From assembly GCF_000801105.2 (NCBI RefSeq), contig NC_079519.1, positions 33,641,288 through 33,705,287 on the forward strand: 64,000 bases of DNA, in the 5' to 3' direction. Origin of the DNA: Raphanus sativus. Lineage: Eukaryota; Streptophyta; Magnoliopsida; Brassicales; Brassicaceae. Positions 10,946 through 23,117 of the stretch are shown piece after piece. Under the pieces are notes generated by a model. It saw nothing but the letters and a program-made list of their open reading frames with translations, was not told the origin of the DNA and ran no database searches. Numbering within the stretch: the stretch's first letter is position 1; every line of letters starts with the position of its first letter. The position numbers were made by a program, and so were the translations under genes.

Positions 10946-13286
10946 ATGCAAGCTCTTCAATCCTCTTCCCTCCGCTCTTCTCCGCCGAACCCACTCATCA
11001 AACCTTCGAACCGCCAGTCCCACCAAATCACCAATGCGAGACAACAACCCGCCTGGAGGAGGAGACGCTCGTTCATCTCCGCATCAGCCGTCTCCGCTCC
11101 GAAACGCGAGACGGATCCGAAGAAACGCGTCGTGATAACCGGGATGGGTCTCGTCTCCGTCTTCGGGAACGACGTCGACGCTTACTACGAGAAACTGCTC
11201 TCCGGCGAGAGTGGGATCAGCTCGATCGATCGGTTCGATGCGTCCAAGTTCCCGACTCGGTTCGGCGGACAGATCCGCGGGTTTAGCTCGGAGGGTTACA
11301 TCGACGGGAAGAACGAGCGTAGGCTTGATGATTGCTTGAAGTATTGCATTGTTGCTGGGAAGAAGGCTCTTGAAAGTGCTCATCTTGGTGGTGATAAGCT
11401 TAACACGGTACACTACTCTTAGTTTGAATCAAAGTTCAACACTTTTTGATTGATTTGTCTGAAAGGTTTGATCTTTTAGACATGAACTTGGTTTCTCTCT
11501 CATGGGTTTAACACATTACTATCTTAGTTTGAGAAAGTGCAAAACTTTTTATGTATGAATCGAAGATTATTCATTAAAAGTTTAATCTTATCTCTAGTGG
11601 GGTTAAGACATAGCTTAGTAGTTTGATAAAGTACTATCTTAGTTTGATCAAAGTTCAAAACTTTATGGTTGATTTAGTCTAAAGGTTTAATCTTTAGACG
11701 TAAATTTGATTTATATCTGATGGGTTTAACACGTTACTTAGTAGTTTGATAAGTTACTATCTTAGTTTAAGAAAGTTCAAAACTTTATGTATTAATCGAA
11801 GATTATTCAGTTTAAAGGTTTAATCTTTAGACATGAACTTGATTTCTCTCTAATGGGTATAACACATTACTGTCTTAGTTTGATAAAGTTCAAAACTTTA
11901 TGATTGATTTTGAAGATTGTTGGTTTAATTTTTTAGACATTAACTTGATTTCTCTCTGATGGGTTTGACACATTACGTGTAGATTGACAAGTTGAGAGCT
12001 GGAGTACTAGTTGGGACTGGTATGGGTGGTTTGACAGTGTTTTCAGACGGTGTTCAAGCTTTAATGGAGAAAGGTCACAGGAGGATTTCTCCGTTTTTTA
12101 TTCCTTATGCTATAACAAACATGGGTTCTGCTTTGTTGGCGATTGATCTTGGTCTTATGGGTCCAAACTACTCCATCTCGACCGCTTGTGCCACTTCTAA
12201 CTACTGCTTCTACGCTGCTGCGAACCACATTCGGCGTGGGGAAGCTGATATGATGATTGCTGGTGGAACAGAGGCTGCTATCATTCCTATTGGCTTGGGA
12301 GGTTTTGTTGCTTGCAGGGCGCTTTCGCAGAGGAATGATGACCCTAAAACGGCTTCAAGGCCATGGGATAAACAGAGAGATGGGTTTGTCATGGGTGAAG
12401 GTGCTGGTGTTCTGGTATGATTGGTTCATACATAGTGACATGTTTGTTTTCTGCAAGTCCATGGATTATAAGGTTAATATGGTCAATGTTGTTATTTATA
12501 GGTGATGGAAAGCTTGGAACATGCGATGAAACGTGGGGCTCCAATTGTAGCGGAATATCTAGGAGGTGCTATTAACTGTGATGCTCATCACATGACTGAT
12601 CCAAGAGCTGATGGGCTTGGTGTCTCTTCATGCATTGAGAGCTGCCTTGAAGATGCTGGTGTATCACCCGAAGAGGTAATAAAAACATACCTTATTACAT
12701 TTCCTAATTATATATTATTCATAGCTTGTGGTTTTGTTTTAAACGTTTTTTTTGTATTCAGGTAAATTACATCAATGCACATGCAACTTCCACACTAGCT
12801 GGTGATATTGCTGAGATTAATGCCATTAAAAAAGTATTCAAGAGCACTTCAGGGATCAAAATCAATGCCACCAAGGTCTGTTCTCAATGCTCCATCTACA
12901 CCTACTAGTGCTGTTTTGGATTTCCTATAACATGACAGTTTTGTGAATGAATCATGTTAACAGTCTATGATAGGTCACTGCCTCGGTGCAGCTGGAGGTC
13001 TTGAAGCCATCGCCACCGTGAAGGCTATCAACACTGGATGGCTTCATCCCTCAATCAACCAATTTAACCCAGAACCAGCCGTGGACTTTGACACGGTGGC
13101 AAACGAGAAGAAGCAGCATGAAGTGAACGTTGGTAAGTGGCGACCGGCCTTTCTTGTAGTTAGTTGTCTTGAACGGACACGATGGTTTCTCTGATAATGT
13201 ATTTTTATTTTGCTGCAGCGATATCAAATTCGTTTGGGTTCGGTGGACATAACTCAGTTGTCGCCTTCTCTGCCTTCAAACCCTGA
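10946..13286 (+). CDS. KAS1: 3-oxoacyl-[ACP] synthase I, plastid (KAS I)
   Basis: The enzyme condenses malonyl-ACP with C2-C14 acyl-ACP during plastid fatty-acid elongation. Exons: 10946-11407, 11983-12414, 12502-12675, 12762-12875, 12964-13132, 13219-13286. All introns are GT-AG and the frame is unbroken through 472 residues, against about 473 in Arabidopsis. The first ~50 residues are rich in S, R and Q with few acids, which fits a chloroplast transit peptide. The thiolase-fold core starts near KKRVVITGMGLVS. Catalytic residues are Cys223 (STACATSN), His363 (NAHATST) and His399 (MIGHCLGAAGG). The glycine-rich end is SFGFGGHNS. Nothing looks broken, and KAS II is excluded by the close match to KAS I. 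Intron 1 is unusual: it is made almost entirely of a tandem repeat. Confidence 0.97.
11418..11976. repeat. Fivefold tandem repeat filling KAS1 intron 1
   Basis: Copies start at about 11418, 11523, 11638, 11761 and 11874, each opening with CTTAGTTTGA or a close variant followed by AAAGTTCAAAACTTTATG. Several then continue through AAAGGTTTAATCTTTAGACA and GATTTCTCTCTGATGGG to AACACATTAC. The period is 105-123 bp. The copies differ by many substitutions and small indels, so the amplification is not recent. Confidence 0.85.
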
Positions 13287-13930
13287 TTCCTTCAAAGACC
13301 TTTTTTGTATTCTCTGCTCCAACTGTTACAACACCACCATCATCATCCATCACTATCCTCCTCCTCCTTGGAGCTTTTTGTTCCACGAGTTTGGGCTCTT
13401 TCTTTGGCGTTTTTTACGTTCTATTCAACATTGTTTCATTGAGCCGTTGAGATTTCAGATTTTGCTTCTCAATCCTAAGAAATGTTTGTATCTGTAATCT
13501 TAGTTCGTTTCATATTTGTCTGATTTATAAACAGAACCATGAATCTTGTAGCAATGATGTTATTATCAGAAAGGAAGGAAGCTCTCAATCTTTTTTTTTT
13601 TTTGCAACTCCCTGTGTATAATGAGCTTTAATGTATTAATCCATAGCTAATGGGTAATTATCGAAATCAAACACTCAAAAAATGAAAGTGAGTTGTTCGT
13701 TAGTGTGAGGTAAGAACAAAACTACAAGACAGCATGAAGTCATCAAATGGATTCATTCTCCCGTTCAACCAAAAAAGGCTTAGAAAACCCAAGTGAAGAT
13801 TCAGAGGACTTGAATATGCAAAAAAAGGAAATTCAAAGCCCCACACAACAATCTCAGTTATCATAACTTACATGTTTCCCATTTTAAAAACCACACACAA
13901 CACAATGATACAACAGAGATAGAAAACCCA
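13287..13930. other. Convergent 3' region between KAS1 and LARP6A
   Basis: About 640 bp separate the two stop codons. The KAS1 side is C/T-rich. A run of T follows at about 13590-13602, and the LARP6A side is A-rich on the plus strand. No ORF, repeat or RNA gene is visible, so this is taken as the two 3' UTRs meeting tail to tail. Confidence 0.6.
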
Positions 13931-16362
13931 TCAAACTTCGTGACTGGTTTGAGCAGACGTGGGAGGAGGAACCTGTTTACCACGTCCCATTGTGAACCCT
14001 CTCGTCCCATCAGGCATTCTCGGACCCGGCGGAGGCTTTGAGACCTCAACGTGATGATGATGATGATGCTTATAATTATGATGAAGAGACGATGAGGTTG
14101 ATGGTGAGCTTCCATGTCCTGCTATAGCACAACGACCAAAAAAACGGGTCTCATAATTTCATTTGTACTCTCTCCATTGTTGCAAACAAAAGGGACTTTA
14201 CTCTTAAAGAAAGTACTAATACCGTTGTTGCCTTGATGATTCTGTCTCTTTCCCCGTCCCCGACTTCTGGTTTTGTTCCCATTTTTATCCCCACTATCCT
14301 GAAAAGGGTTTAAAAGAAACAATCAGAATGATGACACTACTAATCGTTAGATGCCATGAAAGATAGGTCATGAGATCTACTAATAGAAATAAGATGGAAC
14401 TTACATTATCACCCGGAGTATCAGAACGATGGTGACGGTGATGCTCATGTTCATTTGACTTTTTATTCTCCTCACCTCCAATTTGATCATGCACTTGGCC
14501 TGTATTGTCCTTCACTGTATCAACTTCCTTCCTACCCGGTCTTCTCTGTGCAAACTTTCCCTATGGTTGAATAAACCAATCAATTTATAAATGCTATAGC
14601 TAGCTTCCATGTGTATTTTTAAGTTGAAATTCATCAGGGATTACTTTTTGTTCAAGAAGCTTAACTCGAAGCCCATTTCTCCAGTCTTGCTCATTATTTA
14701 GTGTAGCTGCCTGCACCAATTTAATATATAAGTATATAAAGACAATCATTCCTTATAAGAGGTTCACTTACCGCTTTCTCAGCAGCCTCCACTGTTTCAT
14801 ATTCCACAAAGGCATGTAACTATAGCCAAAAGACGAAAAAGCCAATTAGTTACATGGACACAAAAATACATAAAACCGTTATTGTGATTCCATATAAGAA
14901 AGCTCTCCATGAAATTGCTTACCCTGGTTCTGATAAATTTTTCCTTCTTACAAGCCTTCTCTGATTCTTCAGCAGCATTTGGATCACATATGGATACACT
15001 TTTGATGCTACAGTTGGAAAAAAAAAATTGAATCAGTAATAAAAGAATTGAAAGAGTGACAGATAAAGGTTAGGCCTACCTTCCAGCTTTACCAAATATC
15101 GTACGAATGTTATCTTCTGAATGATCCTCTGGCAAATTTTCTACCAGCACAGTGAAGATCTATGGTACACCAAAATTAGGAGCGAATAAAGGGAGCACTT
15201 ATACAACACACTAGTTAGATTCATGTTATGAGGCAATTGATGATACCTTTGGATCCCTGACCTCAGGAAGAGGACTCAGACGCTTCACCTTCTTCTCATC
15301 CGAACTAACGACCTGCAGTTTGACCAGACAGACACTCAAAATCCACATCTGTTATTCTAATTTAATTTCCTATCGCACTGACTACTTCCAACGATTTTCT
15401 TTCATACTACACGTAACTACTTAAGTGTGCTATGAAGAAGCTTACAAGAAATGACGACTCCTTTAACGCGGATACAATCAAAGCATGGTCTCGTGTAAGC
15501 TTCTTCATTTTATGGAATGTGGCAATGGTAGATATGGGAACTGCGTACAAAAGTTACAATTTTCATACACAAACGAAACGATGATACATAGTTGAAGGAG
15601 TAAATCAAAATAAACCAACCACATTTATATTCTATTAAGAAACGAGATTTGATCAGCACCAACTCTAGTTGATGAGTCACAAAGTTTCAAACTTTCAATG
15701 ATCAGCAACGTGAGTTAAGCTGGCCGCACTAGAAAACAACTCAAAGAAGTAAGTCTACCTTACTTAGGCACCAATTCTAGTTCATTAAGTCTCAAACTTT
15801 CAATGAACCATGTTTCAGAAAAGTGTATAAACTACTACATGAACGAATAACCTCAAAGTCGATCACACAAACAAGACTATATCGACTGTTCCAGAGTCTA
15901 TATAGTAAACTAACCAAAGCCTTTCTTGTTCTTCTTCATAGCATTGAGAAGAAACTTGTCAGTAGGCAGATTCTCGTCACTAAAGTAGTACTCAACCTGC
16001 AACACAAAAACACACACCCTTGATTCAGAACCTACCTATCCTTATAGCTTAACAGCTACAGAGAAGCGCCATAGCATATTAAAAAAAAACCAATTTGCCT
16101 GTCTAATGATCTTCTTCTTCAACTCATCCTTGTCGGCCTCGACCGGAAGATGATCGCCGTGATCAAAATCATCATCTGACGGGGTCAAATCCGAGACAAC
16201 AACAACTTCATCGGAAGATCCAGAAGCTGGTAACGAATCGACTTCACCTGACGGCGGATGCGGTTGGGAAATATCCGCGGTTGAGCCAATCGCGTCTTCC
16301 GCTGCTTCCGATTTGACGACGGCGGCGGCGGCGACGACGGAAGGCATTTCTACCGTTTCCAT
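13931..16362 (-). CDS. LARP6A: La-related protein 6A (RNA-binding)
   Basis: LARP6 proteins bind RNA through a La motif plus RRM. Eleven exons in transcription order: 16362-16099, 15996-15915, 15540-15446, 15312-15247, 15159-15080, 15007-14923, 14819-14772, 14710-14645, 14560-14405, 14298-14223, 14121-13931. They give 402 residues. The order is an acidic/serine N-terminus, La motif from about residue 88 (VEYYFSDENLPTDKFLL, then FHKMKKLTRDHALI), RRM from about 170 (IFTVLVENLPEDHS to LHAFVEYETVEAAEKA), an RGRGKRQNHQ basic stretch, a His6 run, and the LARP6-type C-terminal motif around GPRMPDGTRGFTMGRGK. Intron 1 appears to be GC-AG (CAG|GCAAAT). The order and product match Arabidopsis At5g46250, recalled from memory. 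Confidence 0.93.
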
Positions 16363-19300
16363 GTTCCCGGAGAGAAGAGGAAGAGATCGCCGGAGATGGG
16401 AGATGAATGAGTCCCCGCCTCCCTTTGTCCTTTTGAGTCTCTCTTCCTCTTACCTCTCCGTCCCTTCTCCTTCCTCCAGGTTTTTATTCGATTCCCAAGA
16501 CTAGTTCTCGTGAACGGTCAAAGGTTAGTTTCGTCATTAGCTCAAAGTGGACATAGTGGGCTCTTAATGGGCTTTCATGTCAAGTCCTTTTAGGAAAACA
16601 TAGCTAAGTTTGACTTGAATGAATAAAATTTATAGTCAAACAAATGTATGTTTAGATCAAATCAAACTGAATCAAAGTAACTTTGTAAGTTGAGGTCAAT
16701 CAATATGAAGCATATAATCAAGAAAGAAAAACGATCGAGACTGTATTCATATTTGTAAATGATGTGACAAAACGTTGGCTTGTATCTGCACTCTTAAAGG
16801 ATTAAGACATGAGAGAACAACTAATCTTCATACTATTACTGGAAGATGACTCAGAGATTGAAAATTATAGTCTCTCTTATCAACCACTTAAAAGGAATGT
16901 TGATCTATACACTAGCATATCATGAAATATTATACACCTAATGATCATTATACATGCTGACAATGACCAACTAAGACTCTGATATATCAAGTATAACACT
17001 ATATATTTGATTTCCTATATGTCAAACATATCATATAATAATTAATTTTAGATTGTTTTAAATATGTGGACTAGCAATGTACATGAAACTTAGATGATAT
17101 TTTTACATTTGTTTTCCTGAACTCCACAAACTGTAAACCAATAATGGATCATGTAAGATTGTTTGAGTTATCCTTAAAGGGGGCTTTGAGTTTTTAACAG
17201 CCGAATAATCTTTTAAGGCGAAATTAGCTCTTCAACTCATTCACAAAATTTACCAATAGACATAAAATATGGCATTGTTTTCACTTATCAAATGGAAGTG
17301 AGCGAGTTTTCATTCCGGATTTCGGTCCAGTTTTGATTTGTTTTTTTTATATTTCGGTTTACAAAAGTTAGTAGTCATATTAGAAACATATTTAATTTTA
17401 TTTGGTTCAGTTTATATACTATCAAATTTTAGTTTATTCGGTTTTATACCAAAAACCTATACCTATATTTATCGTTTATAATACATTTTAGATTATATTA
17501 TTAAAAATAAGATTCTAATTTGCAACTGATTTTAAAAATCAGATTTATTAAAACATAAATATATATTCCTTTATCTCTAACTTTTAAATATAATATTTTT
17601 TATTTAACTGTTAAAATAAAAGTAAGAAAATAATAATATCACAATATTATTATATAAGAATATTTTATCACAAATAGTTACCAATAAAAATAAAATTTAT
17701 GTTATTTAATTTGATGAAAATTAGAAAAATGTTTAACTTAAAGAAACTAACAAATTATTAATTTCAATGTATTATTTATGAATATAATATTAATAAAATA
17801 AATTATGTATATATTATTAATTTTATCATAAAATTTCTATATAAGTATACTAATACTTTAATTAATTGGTTTATTTGGTTTGATCGGTTTATATATCAAA
17901 TCACATACATATACTGCGGTTTCTTAAAAATAACATTCATTTAGTTGATTCATTATTATCTAATCCAAACTACTTTCTCTATTTCGATTCAGTTTAATTT
18001 TATTGGTTCGCTTTTACCAAATTGGACTCCTAATTTGACCCTATGTTTTTTATTTTTCTTATCATTAGACCACTACCACTTGATTATAAAAAGAACCATA
18101 ATAATAAATCATCTATATGAATTAATAATAGTTATCAGATTTGTAAATATTATGTGAATTCAATTATCTGACTTTACTTTTGTATATATCTAGTTTTAAA
18201 GAATTTGGTGGTAAAATTGGTCCAAGTGATTCATATAATAAAATGAAACGCTGTATAATTAGATGCCCATATAGTATCTTCTCGCTTGCCGTGAGATGCG
18301 ATTGGCTAAGTTATTTTCTGGTCCACATTTGGTCCTCCACCTATTATATGAGAGCATTTATATTCTCTCCTTTCTTTCTACAATTTGTTTCGAGTCTTTT
18401 TTTTTCACTGTGTTTCGAGTCTATATCAAGTACAAATGCTTAATACTTTTGGCTGTAGTTGATAAACACATTGTTTGATCAAGATTGTTGTCGATAATAA
18501 TATTATAACAGCTGAAAGGTTTGTTTAAGGCATCCCACTACTTTAGAAAACACGACCAGTTTATAACGTACACACATGTTGTTTTCTTCTATAAGTTAGA
18601 ATATTTGATGTAACAACACTAGCAATATAGATAATATTCGACATAATCAAGTATTAGTAATGTAATTTGTAGGGCTTCCTAGTCCGTACATCTCTTACAA
18701 ATAAAAACATTTATATAGGATTCGTAGACTTATATTCGGTTAATCTTTTTTATTTGTAATCACAGGTCGTATGTGTTGTGTCTAATGTGAAAACGTTTCA
18801 AAAGGAATAATAATGTTTATTTTTTTGGTCAAAAATAATAATGTTTATTCTAATTCTTCCCGTAGATATGGATGTGCGGTACATATTCCAATTTGCAGTA
18901 CGTTCTGAGCGAATGAAAGAACATTGATATTTTCTGGGCTACTATATAGAAAGAGACTTCGATATGGTAACGTAGTTTCAATTTAAATATTTCATTACAT
19001 ATAAAGACCTTCAAAGACCCTTTACAAATTCAACATGAATACCTTTTTACAAAAATATTAAATATTCTGCTAAAAGTTGTAAGACAAAGTCAAAAAGGTT
19101 AAAATTTTGTTAGAGTTTTAGTAGGTTTTAGTTTTTAAATAGTATTCCCTTAGTTTCAAAATAAATGATGTTTTATGGGGTATTTGATATTTTAAAATAT
19201 ATGATGTTTTCATATATCAAAAACTGTGTAATCAATGATAATTTGTAGTATGTTTTGTGACTGAGTATTTTTAAATTTTAAAAATATTTTTTAGATAAAA

Positions 19301-19857
19301 AAAATATTTTAGTTGTTATACACAATTCTAAAACTTTATGTATTTTGGAACATAAAGAGTAACAAACTTTTATAACACTCTCTCTTTCTAGGATTTTAAG
19401 GATATGTTATGTTTCATATTAAATGTTAGTTTAACATTTTTACAGTTCTAATAAGTTTATACTTATTTTTAATTTAATATTAGTTACAAATATATTGATT
19501 TTATAAATAAATTTATATATCTAAAATGTTATTAATTAAATAGATAACATTAATGACACACTTTAATATCGGTATTCAGTTTAGTAAATGATTTAGTTGA
19601 CCATTTCCCATAACCTCCACTTGACCATTTCCCATAACCTCCACTCACATACATCGCACGTGGAAGTCACAAGAGACTCGTGGAAGTCACAAGAGACTCG
19701 GAGGCATGAGTCAAGAGTGTCCATCATCAGGAGGGAAAGAAAGTGATTTATTCGTCACCATCATTTATCTAGAACTTACCTAAAAAGAAGTCAGTGAATT
19801 AGTCAAAATTAAATAGGATGCTAAAAACAATTAGGAAATAAATGTACAATTTCGCAT
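16363..19857. other. LARP6A upstream region and repeat-rich spacer
   Basis: The first ~250 bp are the LARP6A leader and promoter, with TGGGCT elements at 16557-16562 and 16568-16573 like plant site II motifs. From about 17290 to 17950 lies GGTTTGGTTCGG-type repeat sequence, related to that at 2510-3160 and 29160-29750. At 19142-19350 a diverged copy of the Stowaway-like family seen at 21357 occurs. Short tandem units lie at 19597-19700. No gene is supported in this stretch. Confidence 0.5.
19597..19700. repeat. Two adjacent short tandem duplications (24 bp x2, 20 bp x2)
   Basis: TTGACCATTTCCCATAACCT plus CCAC (24 bp) occurs at 19597-19620 and 19621-19644. TGGAAGTCACAAGAGACTCG (20 bp) occurs at 19661-19680 and 19681-19700. 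Both pairs are exact and only 16 bp apart. Confidence 0.95.
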
Positions 19858-21158
19858 TGAGAAAATTACTTAAAAATACGCGGACTGATTTATATTTACT
19901 AATAAAATACACAAAATCTGTTGGATCGCTCTTGCCTATTAAATATATTTTTAAAATTTATAAATTTTATACATCGATTCAGACGGCGTTTACTATATTT
20001 AATGGAAATAGTGACAGCGTCCGTGTTTAATTAAACACAAGTTTAAATTGTTAAAATAAAATTCTTTAAAAAATACACAAACTAATTTTAATTTTATAAT
20101 AAAATACACTAAATATTTTGGATCTCCGTTTAATATACGAACTAATGTTTATTTTCTATTAAATACACAAATATTTGAAATTTTCAGATTTTACACATCG
20201 ATTTAAAAAACGTCAACTATGTTTAACATGATTTAGATGATGTCATCTATGTTTGAATGTTAGTATTTAATTAAACATATGATTAAAGTGAAGGAAAATT
20301 TATTAAAAATCCTTTCGATAGATTATTAGCTTTATTCACCATTAGCTTTCATTGTATAATTTTTTTATGGAATTTCAAATGTATTGATCATGGTAGAAAG
20401 AATATATGTACAGCCTAATTGATAACACTGAAATTATTTATCATAGTGTAAATTAACCTTGATTGAATCATTATCACTAGATTCAAAGTGAAGAATAAGA
20501 ATTAGAAATACATAACAGTAAACAAATTCCAATATCATAAACTAGTTTAAAATTACCTAGTTTTCTTCGTCCTTTTCATTACATGAAAATTGATTCCACT
20601 TCGAAACGATATAAAAGAAAATCAAAGCAAAGAAGAAGAAAAATGAACAGATTAGGGTGCTAAATTTGAATTGATACTAACTTGAATTAAGACGAATTAA
20701 GACTCAATCGATTTGAGAGGTTTTGGCTGAGGATGAGCGTGTTTTTTCACTGTTTAACCACACGTTTAATTAAAACTAATGTTATTTTATTTATGAGAAA
20801 AATCTGCAAATTTCAAAAGTTTGTATATTTAATAAAAAAAAAATTAGTTCGTGCAGTAAACGTTGACTAAAAGAGTTGGTGTATTTTAATAGCAAATGAA
20901 AATTAGTTGGTGTATTTTTAAGAAATTTTAATTTTCACAATTTAAACATGTGTTTATTTATACATTAACGCTGTTATCACTTCTGTTAAATATGATTAGT
21001 GTAGTCTAAAACGATATGTAAATCTGTTAATATCAAAAATTTGTGTATTTAATAGGTAATGAAAATTAGTTTGTATATTTTAAATGAAGATCCAAAATAG
21101 TTAGTGTATTTTATGAGCAAATAAAAATTAGTTTGTATATTTTTAAGAATTTTTTTCA
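19858..21158. mobile_element. TIR (foldback-like) non-autonomous DNA element, 1.3 kb
   Basis: The ends are inverted: the left starts TGAGAAAATTACTTAAAAAT and the right, reverse-complemented, starts TGAAAAAAATTCTTAAAAAT. A perfect 7-bp duplication TTCGCAT abuts both ends (19851-19857 and 21159-21165). Subterminal blocks containing AAATACACAAACTAA-type motifs are repeated within each arm. No transposase ORF is present. The duplication length does not settle the superfamily. Confidence 0.75.
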
Positions 21159-21356
21159 TTCGCATATGTTCGCACTAACATTGAAAACTGAAGCTCTCTC
21201 ACTTTTGTTTTTGACTATAAATCAAGATATGTGTGAATCTTTACAAAGAACCATAAAAATTATATTTTACCTTTTTAATTAAAATTTCTTCAGTGTCAAT
21301 CATTCCCTGCCACAAAAATCGAAATCAAAGTGTACATTTGTTTCATCTGTTTAATA

Positions 21357-21602
21357 TTCCCTCCGTTTTAATATAAATGATGTTTTGAAATTTTTTTGTT
21401 GTTTTATAGTAAACGAAGTTTACATAAATATAGATAACTTTAATTTTATCAAAAACTGTGTAGTCAATTGAATTTTTATTATATTTATTTATAATTAAAT
21501 AAATTAATTTTAAGTTATATTTTAATGATAATTTGTGATAAAATTAATTTTTTTAATATATATGCATTAAGCCAAAACATCATATAATAAAAATAGAGGG
21601 AG
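21357..21602. mobile_element. Stowaway-like MITE (about 246 bp)
   Basis: Terminal inverted repeats read TTCCCTCCGTTTTAATATAA on the left and end in ATAATAAAAATAGAGGGAG on the right, with TA on both sides (21355-21356, 21603-21604). Start CTCCCTCCG and TA target duplication are the Tc1/mariner-derived Stowaway signature. A diverged relative lies at about 19142-19350. Confidence 0.75.
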
Positions 21603-22138
21603 TATCGTTTTATACTGGGACTCTTCTAGCTATATACACGAAAATAAACTATATAATTATGGCCATTACGAATATCATATATGTCGTATAAGCTAAATTT
21701 GATTAATATTTTCTTGTCAATAATATAGCTTTTTACACAGAAAATTGTGAAATGTTTCACAAAAATGTTAATCTAATATTTCCCACTAGCAATAGGCATG
21801 AGTTTGCGCACTTCTATAATCATATAATTTACGAATATGTTATATATTATATTAACGTAAACGTGGCATTTCAGTAAAATTGTATAGTAAAACAATTAAA
21901 AGGTATTCATTATATATTACATACTCTACTAACAAAACGATAGACTATCATATTTATTAACAAGTTTCCAAACAAAAACTTTCCGGTTATTATAAATTTA
22001 TAATGTTCATTCTTAGATTTTATGTAACCTTTTCCACCTTTATATTTTTACACATTTCTTAGCTGTAGCAACTTTCAAAAGCTGTAAAAAGCAACTTTCA
22101 AAAAGAGAATATTAAGATTTCACATAACTATGGCATAA

Positions 22139-22317
22139 GGGCATTTTTATCAGTAGAACTCGGGAAAATTCTTAAATTAAAAAATTTACTTTTTTTGGTC
22201 GGGATATGGTAAAAAATATTTCTTAATTAAGGAATTTTTTTTTCTTTCCTTCTCGATCCCTACATTTTGTGGTTTTCTTCCCCTAAGGAACTTTCCGAAT
22301 CCCACTGATACTTATGC
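22139..22317. mobile_element. Harbinger-type MITE (179 bp)
   Basis: The left end GGGCATTTTTATCAGTAGAA pairs with the right end, which reads GCATAAGTATCAGTGGGATT on the minus strand. TAA flanks both sides (22136-22138 and 22318-22320). A 3-bp TAA duplication with a 15-25 bp inverted repeat suggests the PIF/Harbinger group. The right TAA is shared with the next element. Confidence 0.65.
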
Positions 22318-22320
22318 TAA

Positions 22321-23117
22321 GAGCATCTCCAACCTATGCTATATTTGCCTCTATACTCTATAATAGAGTAAAATCTACTCCAATCCATCTCTATTTATTC
22401 TCTTAAAATAGAGATTTGCTATTTTCACCTCTATATTTAGGGGAAAAAATAGCATTCTTCTATAATAGAGGCATACTTTTTTATTTGCAAAATGGTCCTT
22501 TAAATTTTTGTGATTATAATTAAAATACATTTTCATAGATAAATATAATTCTTTTTACATATAATAACACAGTTTTAGTTTACATAATATTTATATTTTC
22601 ACAATTATAAATAATCATAAATAAAAATACTATTAATTTATTCAAAATTGAAAAAATTAACAAATGAAATTTAACGTTTTATTTAACTGAAACTAAAATT
22701 AAAATTTAACTATTAAAAGTTTTAAATATCTTTAACATATTAATAAAAATCTTTAAGTTCAACATAAATATTAATCAATATTTATTTTTCACTTCGAAAT
22801 GCATTAACAAATTATTTATGTAAAAATATAGTATTATGGTTAGGTAATATCTACTTTATTATATATGATAGTTTTTTGTAATAAAATTTTTAGTTTAAAT
22901 AATATTGCAATTTTATGAAAATTAAAAAGATTATATGATTGGGTGAACTTTCAACATTTATAAATAAAAGGTCTTAGTTGTAAGATAATAAAAAAATCTT
23001 TTAAGAATATTCATTTTTAGAGGAAAAAATAGAGAAATACATTGGAGAAGAATACATCTCTATTATAGAGTTTTTCTATTATAGAGGAAAAAATAAGGAA
23101 ATACATTGGAGATGGTC
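22321..23117. mobile_element. Harbinger-type TIR element (797 bp)
   Basis: The ends are GAGCATCTCCAA on the left and TTGGAGATGGTC on the right, flanked by TAA (22318-22320, 23118-23120). The subterminal parts are rich in CTCTATTATAGAG-like palindromes. No transposase is visible. Relatives of the same family lie at 51208-51980. Confidence 0.75.
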
